This document shows, one piece after another, positions 1 through 11,900 of a stretch of DNA of 64,000 bases (position 1 is the stretch's first letter; each line of letters begins with the position of its first letter). A program made the translations under genes and the position numbers. Source of the DNA: Seriola aureovittata (lineage: Eukaryota; Chordata; Actinopteri; Carangiformes; Carangidae); contig NC_079366.1 of assembly GCF_021018895.1 (NCBI RefSeq), positions 25,269,270 through 25,333,269 on the forward strand, in the 5' to 3' direction. Below the pieces are notes generated by a model that was not told the DNA's origin, did no database searches, and worked only from the letters and a program-made list of their open reading frames with translations.

Positions 1-3000
1 GAGATTGGGGAGGGTCAATCATCTGTCATTTGGTTGAAGGCTTATTTAACTGCTTGACAATGCCCCTGGCCAAGGCAAATATCCACTAAGCCTTGGTAAA
101 CACAGGCTAAATCTTTCCTGTTGTCAAATATACAACTGTAATTCAGCATCAGGAAAGACAGGAATATATAAAAAGAGCTGTGTAGGTTGCAAATAGCAGT
201 GATAGTGACCATGGCTGACAGGAAAGATGGGAGTCCAACCTATAGAAATTCAAACTTGATCAACAGAAAGTTCAGGAAAAAGGAAAGTGTGCAGGAAAGT
301 AAAGTGACTGTGACTGAACATCACCATCCAAAGATGAAAAGGACTCAAACTTTAAAAGGGATGATGAGAAGTGACTGTTTCAAAGCCAAAACTACAGCAA
401 ATATTCCAATTGCCCCGCAAAGATGAAAACAACTCCAAGACAAGATAACATGAGGAGTGATGCTTTTTTTTTTTTCAAACTTCCTCATAGCGCAGTGTCA
501 TCGCCAAGTTATAACCAAAAGTACAAATATTCCCAACATGAGTGAGGCGTAGATTCACCTCTGATTTACATGTTTTCCTTTCTTTCATTTTTTCTTTCTT
601 TTTTGTTTAGTTTCAAGCTGTTTGCTGTTGTTCTCAATTTACTAATTAGACTGGAACTGCAAATTAAAACTTGTGTGTGTAGGTGCATTTGTGTGAGTTT
701 AAAGAGTTTCTGTTTGAGTAATGGCCACTTAGACTTCATTTACACTTTTTTGCTCACCTGTGGAACTGAATGGATACATATTATGAAAATAATAATATAA
801 TGATAAAATACACATGGAATCAGATATAGCCATATTTTTCTTAAATACATCTGGATACATCAATACATCATCTCTATTGATGCATCTTAAAACAGACATG
901 GGATAGTTTTAGCTAAAGAATTTGATTGGTAGGTAACAGCTGAGGATCAAGTTTATCACTGTAACAGGAAATACATTTACAAGCATTGATATTTTAAACA
1001 GTAAAATGCATTGTAGTACGTTGTAGGTGGTGGTGTCTACATATTAATGTATTTTTTTTCATTTATTATGCTCTTTGGTGTACGGTAGCAGTTAGCTGAG
1101 AGCTAACTTGGCAGATGTCTGCTTCCTCTGCAGATGGAGATTTCATTGTGCATTTAGGTGAAGTCAGTGTCTGTTCATCAAGTCTATGTGATATTCATGT
1201 ATATAGTACTATACGGGTTTGTTTCAAGGATAACCATAAAATGACCCGCAATAAAGGTCAGTTTTTTAAACTGTATTTTCTGCATTTTTCAGCCCCCAAG
1301 ACATACAGTACATGAAGGTCCTCCAACCGACCAGAAGGTGAGAAAGTATTTTTCTCTCCACTTTGACCCTCTGTCTATAATTAGCCAGCATGTTTGATAC
1401 CACTAAACTGAACAGCCTCCAGAGTGGTGAAGTCCAGATATGAGTTTGAGGGAAAATAGAGCTTTTGGAAAACAATGTGGTAAGTGAAGTTAATACTTCT
1501 GTTTCCTTCACTATAGTTGTTCTGGTGCATCTCCATAGGTTAAAAACTAACACATTATCTGTAATTTGCTTAGTTTGTACAAAAAACTGAACTGCCGGTT
1601 TCTTAGCAACCCCATAGTGACAATAAGACTCGGGAAAATCACTGCAACAGGCCAAGAAATAGTCTTGCACATAACCCAACATAAAAACAATACGTTTTAC
1701 ACTTTGGTTTTTGTACAAATTCAACAAATAAGATATATACTAAGCTACGCTATGAGCAGATATGAGAGTGGTATCGATTTTTCTCATCTCAGTCATCCAC
1801 TGGAAAGTAAATAGGCTTTTTTCCCCCAAAATGTCAGACTATTTCCTTTAAGTTGTGTTTATGTTGATCATGTAAGATGACTCCACAATCATAAAAGAAT
1901 TTGACGATATCTGATATTTTGTATCTCAATTTGCTTTGAGTGACATTTTAGTGCCGCAGCACAGCAGAGCCTGGTTAACAGACCCACTATCAACACACTA
2001 TCAATACACTATTTTCTGTTTGTTCAGTTCTCAGACAACAGAAAGAGAAAAAGAATAGAAATGAAAATGACTAGATCGTAAATTCGGCTGATCACAGGAT
2101 GTTTAAAACAGCTGTGATTCAGCAGAGTAACCAGGCAGTGTGCGTCCCGCTGCTTACCAGATGTTGACTGTGAATCACAATTCTGTTGTTTGTCGAGCCA
2201 AATAGATGATTACCTTTACAAAAACAACCTGAAAACACCAGTGTGGACAAAAGCATAATTTTCACACATTAACAGCATTTTCAAAATTACCCATCTTAGC
2301 GTGGAGGTAGTTATAGTTGTTAGTGCAGACACAAGGACATGATCTGTCAGCTTCACAGCTTCCACTTGTGTTCAGTGTGGTGCCTGGCCAAGCTGGAGGG
2401 AACTGGGCATCAAGACCTGCGGTGTAAACGCAGCCAGAGAACCTTAGCAGCCGGCAGAACAGAACTAAATGCTGTGGTCTGGTTTAGTCACTATAGTAAC
2501 CACAGTAACCCTCCCTCTCTTCTCTTTCTCCTTCTCTCTCTTTCACACAGACACAAGAACCCATCATCCAATCTTGCTTGCTACAGGGGTTCAAGGCTAG
2601 CAAGATTTCCCAAAGCCTTCTAACGTCGCTGGCTGTTGTTCTCACAACCCGAGCCACCAGAGAATAACGACGGTGGATGCAAGAGCGGGAAGACACGGGA
2701 AGACGGAGAGACACGACAGAAAATAAGGAAGGGGTGCCAGTGGAGGAGGGGAAAGATGGAAGCAGGAGATGAAGATCAGACCGAGACACAAGACTGGAGG
2801 AGACAGGGAGACACAAGTAAAGTAAGAGGTAGAGAGCAAGAGGAAAAAAAATTAGAGCTGAAAGTGGGGAAGGACTTAGTGAGTGAATGACACAGCAGTG
2901 TATCTTCTGCAAGTGACAGCAGGTGAGGGGAGCAGGTGTTAAATATTAAAGCGACTCAGCAGAGAACCTGGGCAAATGGCCCCTACTGATATGGGACATC

Positions 3001-3007
3001 CCAGGCT

Positions 3008-3010
<3 letters not shown>

Positions 3011-3060
<50 letters not shown>
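3011..3060. repeat. (AC)25 microsatellite
   Basis: Pure AC dinucleotide run within the GluN2 intron. Confidence 0.97.
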
Positions 3061-3066
<6 letters not shown>

Positions 3067-5001
3067 GCACGCTCGCAAACACACAGACACCAAGGGGCAG
3101 CATCCCACCACAGTGGCAGAGCAAAGCAGAAAGAACATGCATGTTTAATTCACAACCTTCCATTTCAGCATCGTGTTCTTATGCTACACACACACACACT
3201 GTGACCCCTCACCAACCCCCACCCTCTATCCCCCACACACCAAGCAGAAGCAAGTCAAAAGAAGAGATGAACAAGGTTGGGCGGAGAATGAGTGAACACA
3301 TATGGGGGGTGAGTTAAAGCCAACAACAATTCTTATTTCCCAGAGCGGTCCCTCTGTAATGGAAGTACAACATTCCCAACTAATCTGGCTCCTCTCCTGG
3401 GTTTACACATGCCCTCTCCCCCCATCTATTCCATGTTCCCTAAACATGTCTCCCTTCTCACAGCACAGCATCCAACTTCCCGTGGATTATTCCTGACTGT
3501 TCCAGGCTGACGTGCATTATATGGGATGATGAGGAGGCAGAGAGATAAAGAGAGATAGAGACAGGGACCTGTTGTAACAATGATCCATTTGTTTTTATTA
3601 AGAAGGGAGGGAATAGGTTTGGCAAACAAAAATGGATGATTCCCTGATTTGTTAGGGCTGAACCAATTGGGGTGGAATTTATTTTGAACATTGTCGATTC
3701 TGGCAGCGGCACACGGAGTACAATGAAGGCAAAAACAAACAGAGGAATGCAAAAACAATATTAGTGTCAACAAGGTTTCCAGGGTTTGTTCCAGGCCAGC
3801 AGATCAATTTTTTCATGACTAAATCACATACAATAAACAAAGATCAGTCATTAGCTTATTAGTCTGTTGGTAAAATAATAATCCGTGGATGTGAATGTGT
3901 GCGTAAGTCATCTGAGGACATTTGCACACTGAGCTCGAAAGGAAGCTGATTTTTTTCCCCCCTGAAACCGGTTCATGCTAAACATCTGTGAAAGCTGTTT
4001 ATATGAGGGTCTGGGGTCTACTTCTTGTGAACTGCAGTTTGGTCTGCAGCAGGCAGCGGATGAGACTTAATCTCAGCCCAGGAGTTAAAATGGTGTAGAT
4101 GAACCATGTAGAGTGGTGGTGGTGGTGGTGTCGTATCTGGGGGGAACTTGCTAAAGGATCCCCCAGGTGTGAAGTTTTTCCTTGCACAGTGTATACTAAT
4201 TACAAATATATATACAATTGTTATTCTGCAATATTACAAAACTGCTGATACTGGTGTTTTTGCTAAGGTGGAGAAATGATTGGTTATTTAATAAGCGGAC
4301 CCCAGAGTAAAATCTCGACTACGACAACAAAATGGCCAAATGCAGTCTTGGTAATTGGAACCAAAACACCCACAACTAAAACCCTGTGTTTGACACCACG
4401 CGAAATGAACACGTTTATCCCCAATCGAAAAGCAGCTAAAAAATATACTAGTTTCCAGGAAAAACACAAATTGTAAGCGAGCTCAGGAGTCACCTGGTGA
4501 GTAAACTCAAGAAAATCTTCTCTAAAAACTATCCTGAGCAGTCGTCGCGGTGAGTTACTGGTCTCCACAATCTTGTTTATCAGCCTAACAGTTTTCAGGG
4601 ATGCCTGCAATGCCTGCTCCTGTTTATGTGATACAGTGTGAGGGCTATGCGGCCAGCTACTGATAAAAATGACAACTGGAGAAAGCCTTTACTTGAAATG
4701 TGACATAATCATGACAGTTAAGTTTGCATTTTGGCAGCTTAATGCCGCTTTAACACCAAGCATTTCACACTTGCACTGCCCACCTCCATGTATATCCATT
4801 ATTTTAGAGCACTTGCCTGCCTGCTCAAGTTTTTTTTTCTCTGTATTTTCTTGGCACCCTCGTCTTCTGTTTTGTGCTCTCCATCTAAAACATGATATGG
4901 AGAATACAATACTCAAGGCACCACAGGATGAGCTGCTCATTTTTCTCTCTTCTACTATAGACGTGATTGTGACATTAACAGAGCAACTTTGTGTGTATGT
5001 G

Positions 5002-5025
5002 GAGAGAGAGAGAGAGAGAGAGAGA
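5002..5025. repeat. (GA)12 microsatellite
   Basis: Pure GA dinucleotide run. Confidence 0.95.
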
Positions 5026-5486
5026 CACCCGGGCTCTACCCACCCTGGCTGCAGAAAGCACAATATTGTTTGTTAGCCCACAGTAATCAGACTGAATTGT
5101 TACCAGTCCACTGGGATTTCTTTCGATCCTCCAGATTACCACTACACCACTGACAGCAGGTATGGAAGCAGCAGCCAAGAAGTATTACATGGAGCCAGAA
5201 TATTTTTTCTTTTCATAGCAAAATATATTTTTTGGATTTGGTTTTGTTTTTTTATATCTAAACTATTCACACACCATTGGAGATTACATGTGTAGCATAT
5301 AGTGAAATCACAGAGGAGCTAATGTAGCTGAGAACAGTGTGACGGTAGAGTAGGGTCATTGTGATGAGCATCAAGCGCAAAACATGTGTCAGCCTCACTG
5401 AGAGTCCTCATCACCTCCATAATAGTCTGCTTTGCTGCTGTCACCAGGCAAGACAGAAACTAATGCTCCAGTGCACCATGACGACT

Positions 5487-6501
5487 GGTGCTGAAATGAT
5501 TCATTGAGTAATCAATTACTTAATCAACAGGAAATGAATTGCCAACAATTATGATAATCACTTAATCCTTTCGGTAATTTATCAAGCAAAAATAGCAAAC
5601 TTTAACTGGTTGCAGCTTCTATAATGTGACAATTTGTCTGTTTTATAGCGCTATGAATTTAATATCTTTGGGTTTTGGATGGGAAAAAAAAGCATTTTTA
5701 AGGAAGTGAAAGATCTTGGAAATTATGGTGTTTTTTCCATCTATTTGTTGAGAGTCTAGTGACTAGACGGATATAATCGTTATTACTGACTAGACTCTAG
5801 TCAGAGATACATATAGAACCCTTTACTGTAACAAAACAAACACAGCAGGTGCTACAGCAAAACACACGCTTACAAGTCCCAAGAAATGAAACCAACCACC
5901 ATCAGGTTCTGACAGGACAGTCAGTTCTGCCCTTGTTAGCTTGGCAGAAAGGGAACGAGGTCCAGACCAGAGGGTCCCCTGCATCTACTACTAGCTGCTA
6001 TACCTTGATGAAGCCCTTAATGTGTCATGTAGGGTTTAAGAATATCTCCAAGCTAATAATAACAGTTATTCTTAACACCAACTTTTCAATGTATGTAAGT
6101 ATCTTTAGGAATCTAATATTTAATTAACTTTGCATTATGTTTTTTGCTATTATGTTTTCTGAATGAATAATGACTACTGATAACTCCAAATCATATCCAA
6201 CATCTAATAAAATATCCAATGCATATACTTTCAAAGTGACCACTTCACTTCCTTAGTGTCTGTATTCTTGAGCATTTCCAAAACATGTGCGCATATGAAA
6301 GAAATGTCTGTAAAACTGTGTCTCTCTAACAGTATTACAGCTAAGGAAAGGGAATGTGTTGTCTGCAGTTGATTACATACAGTGGCTTCTTTATGATTGA
6401 ATGGGCAGTTTTCACTGTTGTCTGACATTTTATGGACTAAACAATTAATCAATTAATAAACAACATCAACCGATAATGACAGAAATCCTTAGTTGCAGCC
6501 C
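5487..6501. mobile_element. Degenerate hAT-type MITE sequences (composite or interrupted)
   Basis: The left part (about 5487-5740) begins GCTGAAATGATTCATTGAG and contains ATATCTTTGGGTTTTGGATG. The right part (about 6395-6501) contains TCTGACATTTTATGGAC and TAATCAATTAATAA and ends CTTAGTTGCAGCCC. These match, from memory, a very common fish non-autonomous element whose ends read GGGCTGCAACTAA and whose arms are rich in ATTAATCG. The middle 650 nt is unrelated, so this is either one copy split by an insertion or two partial copies. Confidence 0.5.
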
Positions 6502-7063
6502 TAATCGTGACTGCAGAAATGATTAGGCAGTTATTCACATCTATACTCAGGATGCAGATGAGGAAAATCATCAATATCCTCTCACACCTTTTTGCCCACA
6601 AGTATTTCCTTTGGGCAGGTGCAGTCTAACCAAAATCTAACAACAAAGATTTTTCAATGATGTGCTGACTCACTGGGGTTTCACACCTGCCTGCCAGTGG
6701 GCTGCTTTTGCCCCCTAATTCAAAGCAGGCAGGAAGACTTTTTTTTCATTTACAGGCCAAGCCTGCGGGAACAGTTGCAGGGGGGCTGGTTAGTTACAGG
6801 CTGCACACACTCACGCTCACACCTGGGAGCTGCCAGGAATGACCGCACTCTTGTACTATTGGCCACCGAACTGTTCAATTAGAGCAGCTGGGGGTTAAGT
6901 ACCTAGTTTAATGGCACATCAACAGCACTGATTGAAGGCAGGAAAAACACAATTTATTTATTTTACCTATCATTATGTTGTCAGAGGGGGGTTCGAGCTG
7001 CATAACCTTCACGTTGCAACTTCACTCTCCTAACCCTCAGTCAACTCTCACTGTTTCTCTTAC

Positions 7064-7084
7064 CTCTCTCTCTCTCTCTCTCTC
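7064..7084. repeat. (CT)n microsatellite
   Basis: CT run of about 10 units, followed at 7109-7135 by interrupted CA repeats. Confidence 0.9.
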
Positions 7085-8392
7085 ACGGCCTCTATTCCTT
7101 TCTTTTCTCACACACACACACTCACACTCACACACTGCATTCCCCATCAACTAGTACTTCAAAAGGCTGCTGTATTGCGGCAGTTATTGGTTCCTGTGTT
7201 TTGGCTGCTGTGCCCTGAGAGATTTAAAAGCTAAAGAACCAGCTGTGTTTTATCTTCAGTCTGTCTGTCACTCAGCGAGGTCTACAGAGTCAGTACCAGA
7301 GAGAGAATTCTACCAAGAAAGATATGTACATCCCCATCTTTGCACTGAGCATCACACCAAAATAAAACAAAAATCCAATCTTAAAGGATATATTCTCTTT
7401 TTTCTTAAAAAAAAAAAAAAAACGAGAATCTTTTTTTCCGTCTGTCATCCCACTGAGCACCAGGCATGATACAACTACATACAGCACAGGATTCCTTCTT
7501 TTTTTTTTTTTTTTGGCTTTGCATAGCCCAGATTTAGACCAAGCAGAAAACACATTATTACATATTTAAACAATGCTTGATCAACAGTTAAAATAAAAAA
7601 TAATGTAGTGAAGAATGTTGCATGGTCTATGCAAAGACTTCTGCTGACCTTTCAAATACTGGACTTTTAAATGTGCACTATGTAACCTTTTAAAAGGCAA
7701 ATTACCATAAAATCGCTTAGGGTGACACCAGCCTATCAATTCAAAGACTGATTTAAATTCTGCCTACCAAGTTACAGTGTTGGCTGCGTTTCAACTCGAA
7801 ACTTAAACAAAAAAATAATCTGACAGCGCAGCCCTGATTGCACAAACAAGCTTCCACATCCTCTCAGTGTGTCACTTTCTAATCTACAACGTGCTGACTA
7901 TACCAGTTTATATGTGACTTCAGTGAACCATGTCCATTTTTAAGCCAAAGAACCTCAAGACATCCATTAGACGTCCACTGGAATGAGCTTAGTCGTTCAC
8001 TTGCAGCAAAGATAACATTTATCAAAGGCCGAGGTTTGTCATTATTTCATACTCCCACCAGCTGTGGACACTTCCTCTATCTGTAAAGTGGACACTTTAA
8101 ATATATATTTTCTGTGGTTTGAGGAGCGTGCCATTTTTCACGCCCTAGTATAGTGGATTATGTTGAATTACGTGCTGCGTTTCAGGTGCATTCAGTTTCT
8201 AAATACCTAAATAGAAGTCTGTCAATTAAATAAGTGTCTGACCTGAATGCTAACATGCCAGGACATGTGGAAAAAAAGTGTAGGTTGAAAACTATTATCC
8301 TTCAACATTTAGAGCTGGCTGAGAGGAGGGATTACAACTCCCTAATCTCACATCCCAAACACAAACATCATGTATACAAAGAAGCAGGAGTA

Positions 8393-8398
<6 letters not shown>

Positions 8399-8467
<69 letters not shown>
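8399..8467. repeat. (TG)34 microsatellite beside GluN2 coding exon 2
   Basis: Pure TG run ending 35 nt from the exon 2 donor. In the transcript it is a CA run in the early part of the intron. Confidence 0.97.
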
Positions 8468-8470
<3 letters not shown>

Positions 8471-8502
8471 AGCTGCTCAGTGCTTGTGTAGTGGTCACTC
8501 AC

Positions 8503-8661
8503 CTTGTCAGCCATTATCATAGAGGAGCCTCCGTGGACCCCCAGAACTGGAAGCTGTGTCTGGACGGAGAGGAAGTCAAGGATCTGGGCAATGGCCTCCT
8601 GATCGGTGCCATCGGCAAACACAATGCCATGGAGACGAGTGCGTGATAGAAGCTCACACAC
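8503..8661 (-). CDS. grin2a: GluN2 coding exon 2 (ATD continuation)
   Basis: The exon encodes residues 75-127, from [18 protein letters not shown] to [10 protein letters not shown]. Its acceptor is TGTCTCCAG at 8662-8670 and its donor is AAG followed by GTGAGTGAC at 8502. Both ends are phase 0. Human GluN2A also has an intron right after the MADK motif, as I recall, which supports the 3' end. A (CA)34 tract (on this strand) begins about 35 nt after the donor in the following intron. Confidence 0.87.
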
Positions 8662-8994
8662 CTGGAGACACAGTGAAACAAACTCAGGTCTCAAACAAGG
8701 ATCTGTGTGTGTGTCTGATAGACAGTATGTGCATGTGTAGTACTGGTGAATCTTCACAGCACTTCTCACCTGTGTAATCACAGACTTTGGGTCTGTCTGG
8801 TTGATCCTCAGTGCTACCACAGAGATGTCAAGGGCATCATCAGGGCGCCGAGGTGGCCGGAGCTCCTGATCGGAAACGAGGCGCGTCTGGCCCATGATCA
8901 CACCCACACTGAGCCCAGGAGGCTTCTGGGACGCCACAGGCACCATCATTTGGGAGAGTAGGAGTAACATCCAGCCCACTACACCCATCATACC
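8503..8994 (-). CDS. grin2a: NMDA receptor GluN2 subunit (GluN2A-like), N-terminal part, two coding exons (partial gene)
   Basis: This is the 5' coding part of a glutamate-gated NMDA receptor GluN2 subunit, a synaptic cation-channel subunit that binds glutamate. The model joins minus-strand exons 8770-8994 and 8503-8661 and encodes 127 residues. They read as a signal peptide ([21 protein letters not shown]) and then the start of the amino-terminal, LIVBP-like modulatory domain. Family-typical stretches are [27 protein letters not shown] and [14 protein letters not shown] before the IVF block, the QELR stretch and VVAL favour GluN2A over GluN2B. The mammalian GluN2C and GluN2D sequences I recall are clearly more different. 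The next coding exon, expected to be about 200 residues, is not found down to position 1, so it lies outside the window. Family membership is near certain. The paralogue letter is inferred and needs a tree. Confidence 0.88.
8662..8769 (-). other. Short GluN2 intron, 108 nt, in frame and without stops
   Basis: This sequence separates residues ITQ and VCE, which are contiguous in mammalian GluN2 proteins. It starts GTGAGA, ends CCAG, is 108 nt long (36 codons) and has no stop in the gene's frame. It is treated as an intron because family members have no matching residues and both splice sites are good. Retaining it would insert 36 residues into the amino-terminal domain. Confidence 0.8.
8770..8994 (-). 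CDS. grin2a: GluN2 coding exon 1 (signal peptide and start of ATD)
   Basis: The ATG is at 8991-8989, directly followed by a second ATG. Only three leader bases (GGT) lie between it and a splice acceptor ending in TTTTTTAG at 8995-8996, so the start codon sits almost on the exon edge and the leader must come from upstream exons. The exon encodes residues 1-74: a hydrophobic signal peptide of about 21 residues, then mature sequence ending DPKSVITQ. It contains one N-glycosylation sequon, NQT, at residues 64-66. The donor is CAG followed by GTGAGA at 8769-8764. The exon ends in phase 0. Confidence 0.85.
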
Positions 8995-11900
8995 CTAAAA
9001 AACACATACAATAAACACAAAGAACCGTCTCGTCAAGAAACTGTGACAGTTTACTTCACAAAACCAAACATTGTCGAACCTGAATTTATGTTACTCTGCT
9101 CATATACTGCGACTTTATATATCTTTACCTAGACAGTTTTCTGCCTGCTATCAGCAGCCTGTCACAAGCACAGATGAGACACAGGTGGTTATATGTTCAC
9201 AAATTGTCAAGTTAAAAAATACTGACATCTTCTTATTTCAGTATACATAGTACAGCATACATAGTATTATCTTAGTGACAAAACTGTTGCAAAAATGTCT
9301 CTAAAATCACATCATTATGTTTTATCTTATATGTTCATGTATATAATATAATAACATATTATTATATTATTTCCACACATTTTCCTTGTGTATTACAGAC
9401 AAGCAGAATCAGCCACCTCTTGCCATCTGTGCTTGTTTGAAAGAAATTGAGTAAAACCTTTGTAAAATCAGTTAAAAATCTACTTTCCTTTGTCATGGAG
9501 AGAATGTATTTCGAACCAGCACGATATATGAGTCTTGCAAATTCTGAACATGCCTTCAAAAAATGCACTAAATGCCGTAAAACGACCCACTGGGTTCCTC
9601 AAAGATACGCTTGTATTTATCTTTGAGAAAAACAGTGTGACTCAGACATGTGACTCGATTTCTAAACATCAGTGCAAGTCTCAAGTGCAAAAGCAAAGAT
9701 TACATGAACTGGGAGCTGTGCGGGCTCAGAGGCTCTTTCTGTCCTCCACTATCCAAAAATCACTTAATTCTGTTTCAAAGTAGGGGACCATTAGGAGACC
9801 AGGGTTAAACCTAACGTTAGTTCTGCTAAACCGCTAATCGGGCCTCATAAGATGCCCTAAATTTCTCTTCCACTGTCTGCCTTTATTTGAACATAATCTA
9901 TGCCTGTAGGCAACATTCACAGTCAAGTGCCAGCTATTAATGGATAAAATAACCCTGAAATAAATGTAATCTGATTTTACCCCATTCATGGGGGTATGAG
10001 GGGAAACATTCCATATCGCTAAAGGCACCCAAGTGTCTGCATCAATCAATACTGTTCAATGAGATGAAAAATAACATTTATATTAACTCCATATCCTCAC
10101 CAACTTCCAGTCTAATACAGAGGAGTCAAAACCCCTGTTCCCAGTTTCAGCTTACTCTGTGTTACCTTTTCCTGTAATGTGAGCAGATCTAAGAGAAGCA
10201 GATGAGTAGAGGAAATGCAGTGTGAAATGCCTTGGGCTGAATGAGAGCTAATGAAACCATGATGCGAATGCTACGTTGCATCTCAGCCAATTTCTTACAC
10301 CGCCACAGTCCAGCAGAGCTGAAAAACACCCCGGGAGGAACCATCGCGTCCACAAAATTAACCTACTGTCTCTTTATCTCTTCATCTTCCTCTCTCCTCA
10401 TTTTCTAACTTTGAATCTGCTAATGATCTATATCCATTCATTTTCTCTTAATCTATTTCATTTGTTTTACTGTAATTCTGCCAATCTGTCTTTCCGGCTG
10501 GGTTAGTGTGTGTGTATCTGATCCATGTCATCTCACACCCGGTCTAATCAGGCCAGTTAGTCAAGTCAGTACTTTCCCAGCTTGCTCTCTCTGCCCTGGT
10601 GCCCACAGACTAGCCTGCAGCTCCAGCAGCACTTAGCATACGCCGCTAACTCACACACCGCTACACTCCTGTCCCAGGGAATTAGTGTCAGCCCCAATCA
10701 ATGGGGCAGGATTACACTAACTTTCCCTGCAGTTAGCATCAGAGCTAACATAACTAGGAGCCATAGTGTGCCACAGCTTCCAAAATGATCAACATAGCTG
10801 GAAAACTTTGGGTCACTGAGTGTTCTCGCCGTCTTACAGTATTTTCATTTGCCCTTAAAATCATATCCGCTGACGCCCGAGATTATCTTCCAGAAGAGAT
10901 GTCATGAAGGGTAGATGTTTCCCTCTGTGTTAGCATTTATGATAATGTTTCAACGATACTAAAAAATGCAAGATCTTAATAATGTAATAATATTCAGCAG
11001 GATTATTCTCTCTAGTATCCTGCCAACACTAAATGAGTTTTCACTCTATAAAAATGTGTTATAAAGGTGGGAGATTGTTTTAAGAGCCACTTCACTGCAA
11101 TGAAAGGGAGCTTTTGTTTGTCCTCAATCAAAGACGTTTCCCAGATTGTACAAGCTTGCCTTTAAGCAGCAAATTAGTCTTGTCCAAAAAATGTTTTTAT
11201 TTTCATGGCTAAAGTCAAATCTGGATTTGTGAGAACGATATCTCTGTCAAAGCTAGAAACAACACGCCCGGTGCTGAAACTGGAGCTGGCATTAAGAGGC
11301 CCTCGGGCCGCTTCAGTGACAATGAATCAGAGGACATCTTTGTGCACAGTGTAACACAACCCAGGGTGATTTTCCTCAGATATAAGCAAATTTTTTGGTT
11401 CAACAATGATAGCCCTAATGCCTATTAAATAAAGCTCATGTGGGTGTAATTGCTTAAATCTATCAGTCCACAATTTCATTCTTTCATACATCGCCAGTGA
11501 AGCAGCTCTACATAAGAGTCTCTAGATGACAACACAAATTAGGCTCTCGTTATGTGGGCCTTGTTTCCCCAAAATATCTTAAAGTGATACTCCACCCCGA
11601 AGTCTGTCTTCTCTGGCTTGTAATGGGGTTGTACATAGTTAGTTTGCCCATAGAGAGACTTTAAATTGACTTCAGTTAGATACAAAGCTGACAAGATTTC
11701 ACTGCGGAAAAAAAAGTATCAAAACATCCAGTGAAATATCTATTACTAATGCAATATGATTCACTTCTCCGCTGTCCATCCATAAGATTATCATAATCCA
11801 GTCACTCTTTGTTTTATATGTAGATGTATTTGAGTGGAGTTACACTTTAAGCCTATAACTGTAAAATGCATCATACAAAGCATCTTCTATTTGCGAGGTG

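Larger units (their letters stand above)
1..8502 (-). other. GluN2 intron after coding exon 2 (runs off the left edge)
   Basis: No coding exon is recognisable on either strand here. The reading frames present are short and are often products of CA, GA or A/T repeats. The stretch holds (AC)25 at 3011-3060, (GA)n at 5002-5025, a composite MITE-like element at about 5487-6501, (CT)n at 7064-7084, homopolymer A/T runs near 7410-7515 and (TG)34 at 8399-8467. It is assigned to the GluN2 gene as intron only because the next GluN2 exon is missing from it. Confidence 0.6.

Noticed and set aside
1266..1727. 153-codon minus-strand reading frame
   Set aside because: No recognisable motif, no splice or family support, AT-rich surroundings.
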